64,000 bases of DNA from Chitinophaga alhagiae. GTDB lineage: Bacteria > Bacteroidota > Bacteroidia > Chitinophagales > Chitinophagaceae. Location of the stretch: NCBI RefSeq assembly GCF_003568665.1, contig NZ_QXMH01000001.1:1178001-1242000 (forward strand), in the 5' to 3' direction. Made by a program: the position numbers and the translations under genes. Within the stretch, counting starts at the first letter, position 1. Every line of letters starts with the position of its first letter. Under the pieces are notes generated by a model. The model saw nothing but the letters and a program-made list of their open reading frames with translations. It made no database searches and was not told where the DNA came from. Of the stretch, positions 61,353-64,000 are shown piece by piece.

Positions 61353-63041
61353 CTAGCGTTTAAACGTCAAAGTATATGTGGTTTCATTATTGGCAATATC
61401 CGTTACGGTCAGCTTCAGCGTGTGATTACCGGGGGGGCAGTGCTCGTCAAAGCTGTAGCTGAGCACATTTCCTCTCCGTGAGAACCGCAGCCATTTCCCG
61501 TCCAGCTCCGCGCGGTATGACCGGATGCCGCTGGCATCGCTCATGGAAAAAGACATCTTTCCTGCCTTTGACAGGTTGATGCCGGGTTTCAGCCCACCCA
61601 ACGGCGTTATCCTGGGCCGTACCGTGTCTGCGGTGAGATAGAAATCACCCAGGTCCCGGAAAGTGCCTTTATACCAGCCGTCTTCATACACGGCGGCGGA
61701 AATGCTTTCTCCCGCTCCTTTCCGTACAATCACCATTTTATTTTGCAGTTCCGCCGGCACCGGCCTTACAGGCTTGATGCGCAGCCCGAAGTTATAATGC
61801 ACCGGCACCAGCGCCGTATGTAACCGGTAAGTATTGGAATACGCCGTGGCGTTGGGAATTTCAACATACCGGAAACAGATTTCGTCATACAAAGATCCTT
61901 CTTCCAGGTAAAATTCCACCGCATTATTTTCAAAAATATTCCGGGATTCTGTATACATCTTGTTGGCGCAAACCGGTACGGCGGGCGGGGTGCCGGACTG
62001 CTGTAACGTGATCTTCACGTCTGACTTGTTGCCGTATGCGTCCGTTACACGCAGGGTAACCGGGTGCGGTTGTTTGTCAGAAAGGTCTATGGTGCCGTCT
62101 CCTATCATTTCCTTGTAAATGCCCAGCTGGTTGCCCGGCAGCGCAAACAACAGTTGCACATAGGGGCCGCCCCCTTTTTTCATTTTATAGTCTATATGGG
62201 CATTGAGATAACGGGTTTCGTCATAACCGATATTGTCCAGCTGGAAGCCGCAGTCTACCTCCCCGTCCTGTATCAGCATGGCCTCGTAAATGCCGTTGGG
62301 GTTGGGGGAATTGCTTTGCCTGTCAAGCGCGGAAATACCCAGCCCCACCTTGTCTGTGGGCACGCTTACCACCGGGCGGGTGGCTGCGTAGCCTGCGGCC
62401 GTTCTTTTCACCGGCACTACAACCGGCGTTTGTTCATAAAAACTGCGGTTGCGGTCATACACCACTATGCGGGATATTTCCGGGGCACGCGTGTCAGGTA
62501 TATTGAAGCCGAACAGCATGGGGTTCAGCGGCTTTTCAGATTGCGTGTTTCGTATCTCGAAATGCAGGTGCGGCCCCGCGGAGCCGCCGGTATTGCCGCT
62601 CCAGGCTACAAATTCGCCTTTTTTGACCGGGAACAGGCCTTCCGGTATGGTGAGGTCTGCCGCCCAGCTTTCCTGCTCGTACTGCTTGCGGGTCACATAT
62701 TCATCCAGCAGCGGGTAGAACCGGTTGAGGTGGGCATACACCGTCGTATAGCCATTAGGGTGAGTGATGTACAGCACGTTGCCGAAACCGAGGTGCGAAA
62801 CGCCTACCCGGCTTACATACCCTTCCGCGGCGGCATGTACCGGCAGGTTCTCCCGTTGCTGGGTCTTGAGGTCGAGCCCGGAATGGAAGTGATTGGGGCG
62901 CAATTCCCCAAAGTTGCCGGCCAGTTCAATAGGCACGTTCAGCGGGTTCCTGAAATATCCTTTTGGGTATTGTTGTTCCGGCAAAGCCTGCCCCAACACC
63001 AGCTGGGGCATCAATAGCAACCAAACGAGCTGTCTTTTCAT
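61353..63041 (-). CDS. exported M23 family endopeptidase with C-terminal beta domains
   Basis: 562 residues, signal peptide ending VLG. The M23 (LytM) domain lies at about 35-180 with intact zinc ligands: NHFHSGLDL (His, Asp), VYAHLNRFYPLLD, and AGPHLHFEI (HxH). This is a true peptidoglycan-hydrolase type, unlike the EnvC-like protein at 48585. Residues 190-562 are Ig/beta-sandwich-like domains (TLRVTDAYGNKSDVKITL and LKLTVTDIANNETTYTLTF). Start ATG at 63041 (MKRQLVWLLLMPQ). First gene of a two-gene unit with the peroxiredoxin fusion. Confidence 0.9.
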   Translation of the reverse strand: MKRQLVWLLLMPQLVLGQALPEQQYPKGYFRNPLNVPIELAGNFGELRPNHFHSGLDLKTQQRENLPVHAAAEGYVSRVGVSHLGFGNVLYITHPNGYTTVYAHLNRFYPLLDEYVTRKQYEQESWAADLTIPEGLFPVKKGEFVAWSGNTGGSAGPHLHFEIRNTQSEKPLNPMLFGFNIPDTRAPEISRIVVYDRNRSFYEQTPVVVPVKRTAAGYAATRPVVSVPTDKVGLGISALDRQSNSPNPNGIYEAMLIQDGEVDCGFQLDNIGYDETRYLNAHIDYKMKKGGGPYVQLLFALPGNQLGIYKEMIGDGTIDLSDKQPHPVTLRVTDAYGNKSDVKITLQQSGTPPAVPVCANKMYTESRNIFENNAVEFYLEEGSLYDEICFRYVEIPNATAYSNTYRLHTALVPVHYNFGLRIKPVRPVPAELQNKMVIVRKGAGESISAAVYEDGWYKGTFRDLGDFYLTADTVRPRITPLGGLKPGINLSKAGKMSFSMSDASGIRSYRAELDGKWLRFSRRGNVLSYSFDEHCPPGNHTLKLTVTDIANNETTYTLTFKR

Positions 63042-63162
63042 CCTGTAAAAGTAATTGATATGCTGTGAAGGTTTAAAATTACGATGAAACACAATCATTT
63101 AACATATTTTTCAGCTAAAGGTGAAGGAGTTTCCTTAATTTCCGATCACCAAAACAACAGTT

Positions 63163-63570
63163 ATGAGCTACCCGATTCACGAAATCCAGGGCATTGGTCC
63201 TAATTATGCCAGCAAGCTGATAGGCATCGGTATTGATACCGTGGCCAAGCTGCTGGAAGACGGCAATACACGTACCGGCAGGCAGCGCCTGGCAGAATCT
63301 ACCGGCATTCCCGAAAGCCTGCTGCTGAAGTGGGTGAACCATGCGGACCTGATGCGCATCAACGGGGTGGGAGACCAGTTTGCGGAGCTGCTGGAAGCGG
63401 CCGGTGTGGATACTGTAAAGGAATTGCGCAACCGCGTTCCGGAAAACCTGCATGCCAAGGTAACGGAGCTGAACGCCCTGAAGAACCTGAGCGGCAGGGT
63501 ACCTTCCCTTGCGGAAATTACAGGAATGATCAGCCAGGCCAAGGACCTGGAGCCGGCTATTTCCTATTAA
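63163..63570 (+). CDS. DUF4332 helix-hairpin-helix-like protein
   Basis: 135 residues, soluble. It consists of two HhH-like segments: IQGIGPNYASKLIGIGIDTVAKLLE and MRINGVGDQFAELLEAAGVDTVKELRNR (residue spans about 8-32 and 64-91), as in DUF4332 proteins, which bind DNA non-specifically or act as small adapters. The C-terminal part is helical. Function unknown. It lies between the M23 unit (divergent) and gldA, 143 bases before the latter. Confidence 0.85.
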   Translation: MSYPIHEIQGIGPNYASKLIGIGIDTVAKLLEDGNTRTGRQRLAESTGIPESLLLKWVNHADLMRINGVGDQFAELLEAAGVDTVKELRNRVPENLHAKVTELNALKNLSGRVPSLAEITGMISQAKDLEPAISY

Positions 63571-63713
63571 ATAACAAAGGCATCTTAACGCTGATATCAA
63601 CCTACAACTGTTTATTGCATTACAGAAGCCTTATGAGCGGCCTGTGCCTTCCTGGGCACGGGCCGTGTTTTTTCTGTTTTTTCGTCTTACTTTAGTCTCC
63701 GCAAAAACTATCC

Positions 63714-64000
63714 ATGTCTATCATCGTATCGCAGATCACCAAGCTGTACGGCCAGCAAAAAGCAGTGGACGGCATCTCTTTTGAGCTGCAGAAAGGCGGT
63801 ATTGCAGGCTTTTTGGGGCCTAATGGCGCCGGCAAATCTACCACCATGAAGATCATCACCGGTTACCTGCCTCCCAGCGAGGGCCAGGCCAGCGTGTGCG
63901 GGTTTGACGTGGCCAAACACCCCATGGAGGTACGGCGGCGGGTAGGGTATTTGCCGGAAGCCAACCCGCTGTACCCGGATATGTACGTGAGGGAGTTCCT
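63714..64000 (+). CDS. gldA: gliding motility ABC transporter ATP-binding protein GldA (cut by the right edge)
   Basis: The first 95 residues are present: MSIIVSQITKLYGQQKAVDG, Walker A GFLGPNGAGKSTT (about residues 33-45), and RVGYLPEANPLYPDMYVREFL in part (VGYLPEANPLYPDMYVREF), whose NPLYPDMYVREF ending is typical of GldA. In Flavobacterium it works with GldF and GldG as an ABC transporter needed for gliding. The remainder and any gldF/G partners lie outside the window. Start ATG at 63714; the reading frame is open to base 64000. Confidence 0.88.
   Translation, partial: MSIIVSQITKLYGQQKAVDGISFELQKGGIAGFLGPNGAGKSTTMKIITGYLPPSEGQASVCGFDVAKHPMEVRRRVGYLPEANPLYPDMYVREF

Noticed and set aside
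1-64000. tRNA, rRNA, prophage, insertion sequence or integrative element
   Set aside because: I looked for their hallmarks (clover-leaf ends, transposase or integrase motifs, flanking direct repeats) and saw none.

Overview
The window is a stretch of chromosome from a Bacteroidota bacterium, most likely of the family Chitinophagaceae. The support is the gene content: type IX secretion and gliding genes (porU, porV, gldJ, gldA, a porP/sprF-type gene), bacillithiol synthase bshA, and families typical of the phylum (DUF4293, DUF4292, LytTR two-component pairs). Several promoters also match the Bacteroidota consensus TTG/TTTG-N18-20-TAnnTTTG. GC content looks moderately high for the phylum. I see no phage, insertion sequence, CRISPR array, rRNA or tRNA; the window reads as ordinary core chromosome with a few unusual proteins and repeats. 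The genus cannot be told from the sequence alone.

Region by region. 1-8.4 kb: the N-terminal part of one UvrA, a lipoprotein, fabF, an operon of two SGNH proteins and an AlgI-like MBOAT acyltransferase (probable envelope-glycan O-acylation), and a glucosaminidase. 8.4-9.07 kb: a gene-free stretch with an 11-bp tandem array. 9-18.5 kb: aspS, a DadA-like oxidoreductase, sucD, an mlaF-mlaE transporter pair preceded by a kinase-like gene, and maeB. 18.5-25.3 kb: a DUF4293 protein, a second complete UvrA, an ECF sigma factor, a DMT transporter and a thiolase. 25.3-28.6 kb: three RNA-modification genes (rlmN, an RsuA/RluB-type synthase with a 22-residue repeat domain, an RluA-type synthase). 28.8-37.7 kb: an S41 protease lipoprotein, a 1-Cys peroxiredoxin, a WYL regulator, a LolA-like protein, adenine deaminase, anmK and upp. 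37.8-48.5 kb: PorP/SprF, a 3-methyladenine glycosylase, EI24 and RsmI-like proteins, an M28 peptidase, a TPR histidine kinase with LytTR regulator, LemA and bshA.

48.5-64 kb is the envelope and T9SS block: ispF-dut-TPR-DUF4292-EnvC in one probable operon, porU-porV transcribed away from gldJ with well-formed divergent promoters between them, an M23 peptidase followed by a peroxiredoxin with a histone-H1-like tail, a DUF4332 protein, and the start of gldA at the right edge.

The observations I would follow first are: the Bcp peroxiredoxin fused to a lysine/alanine tail made of 78-bp repeats; the kinase-like protein ahead of MlaEF with no MCE gene beside it; the 8 x 66-bp repeat inside a pseudouridine synthase; the 11-bp helical-period array; a perfect 56-bp palindrome between bshA and the EnvC-like gene; and a promoter that predicts a leaderless anmK mRNA. 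No single, clearly new multi-gene system is evident.
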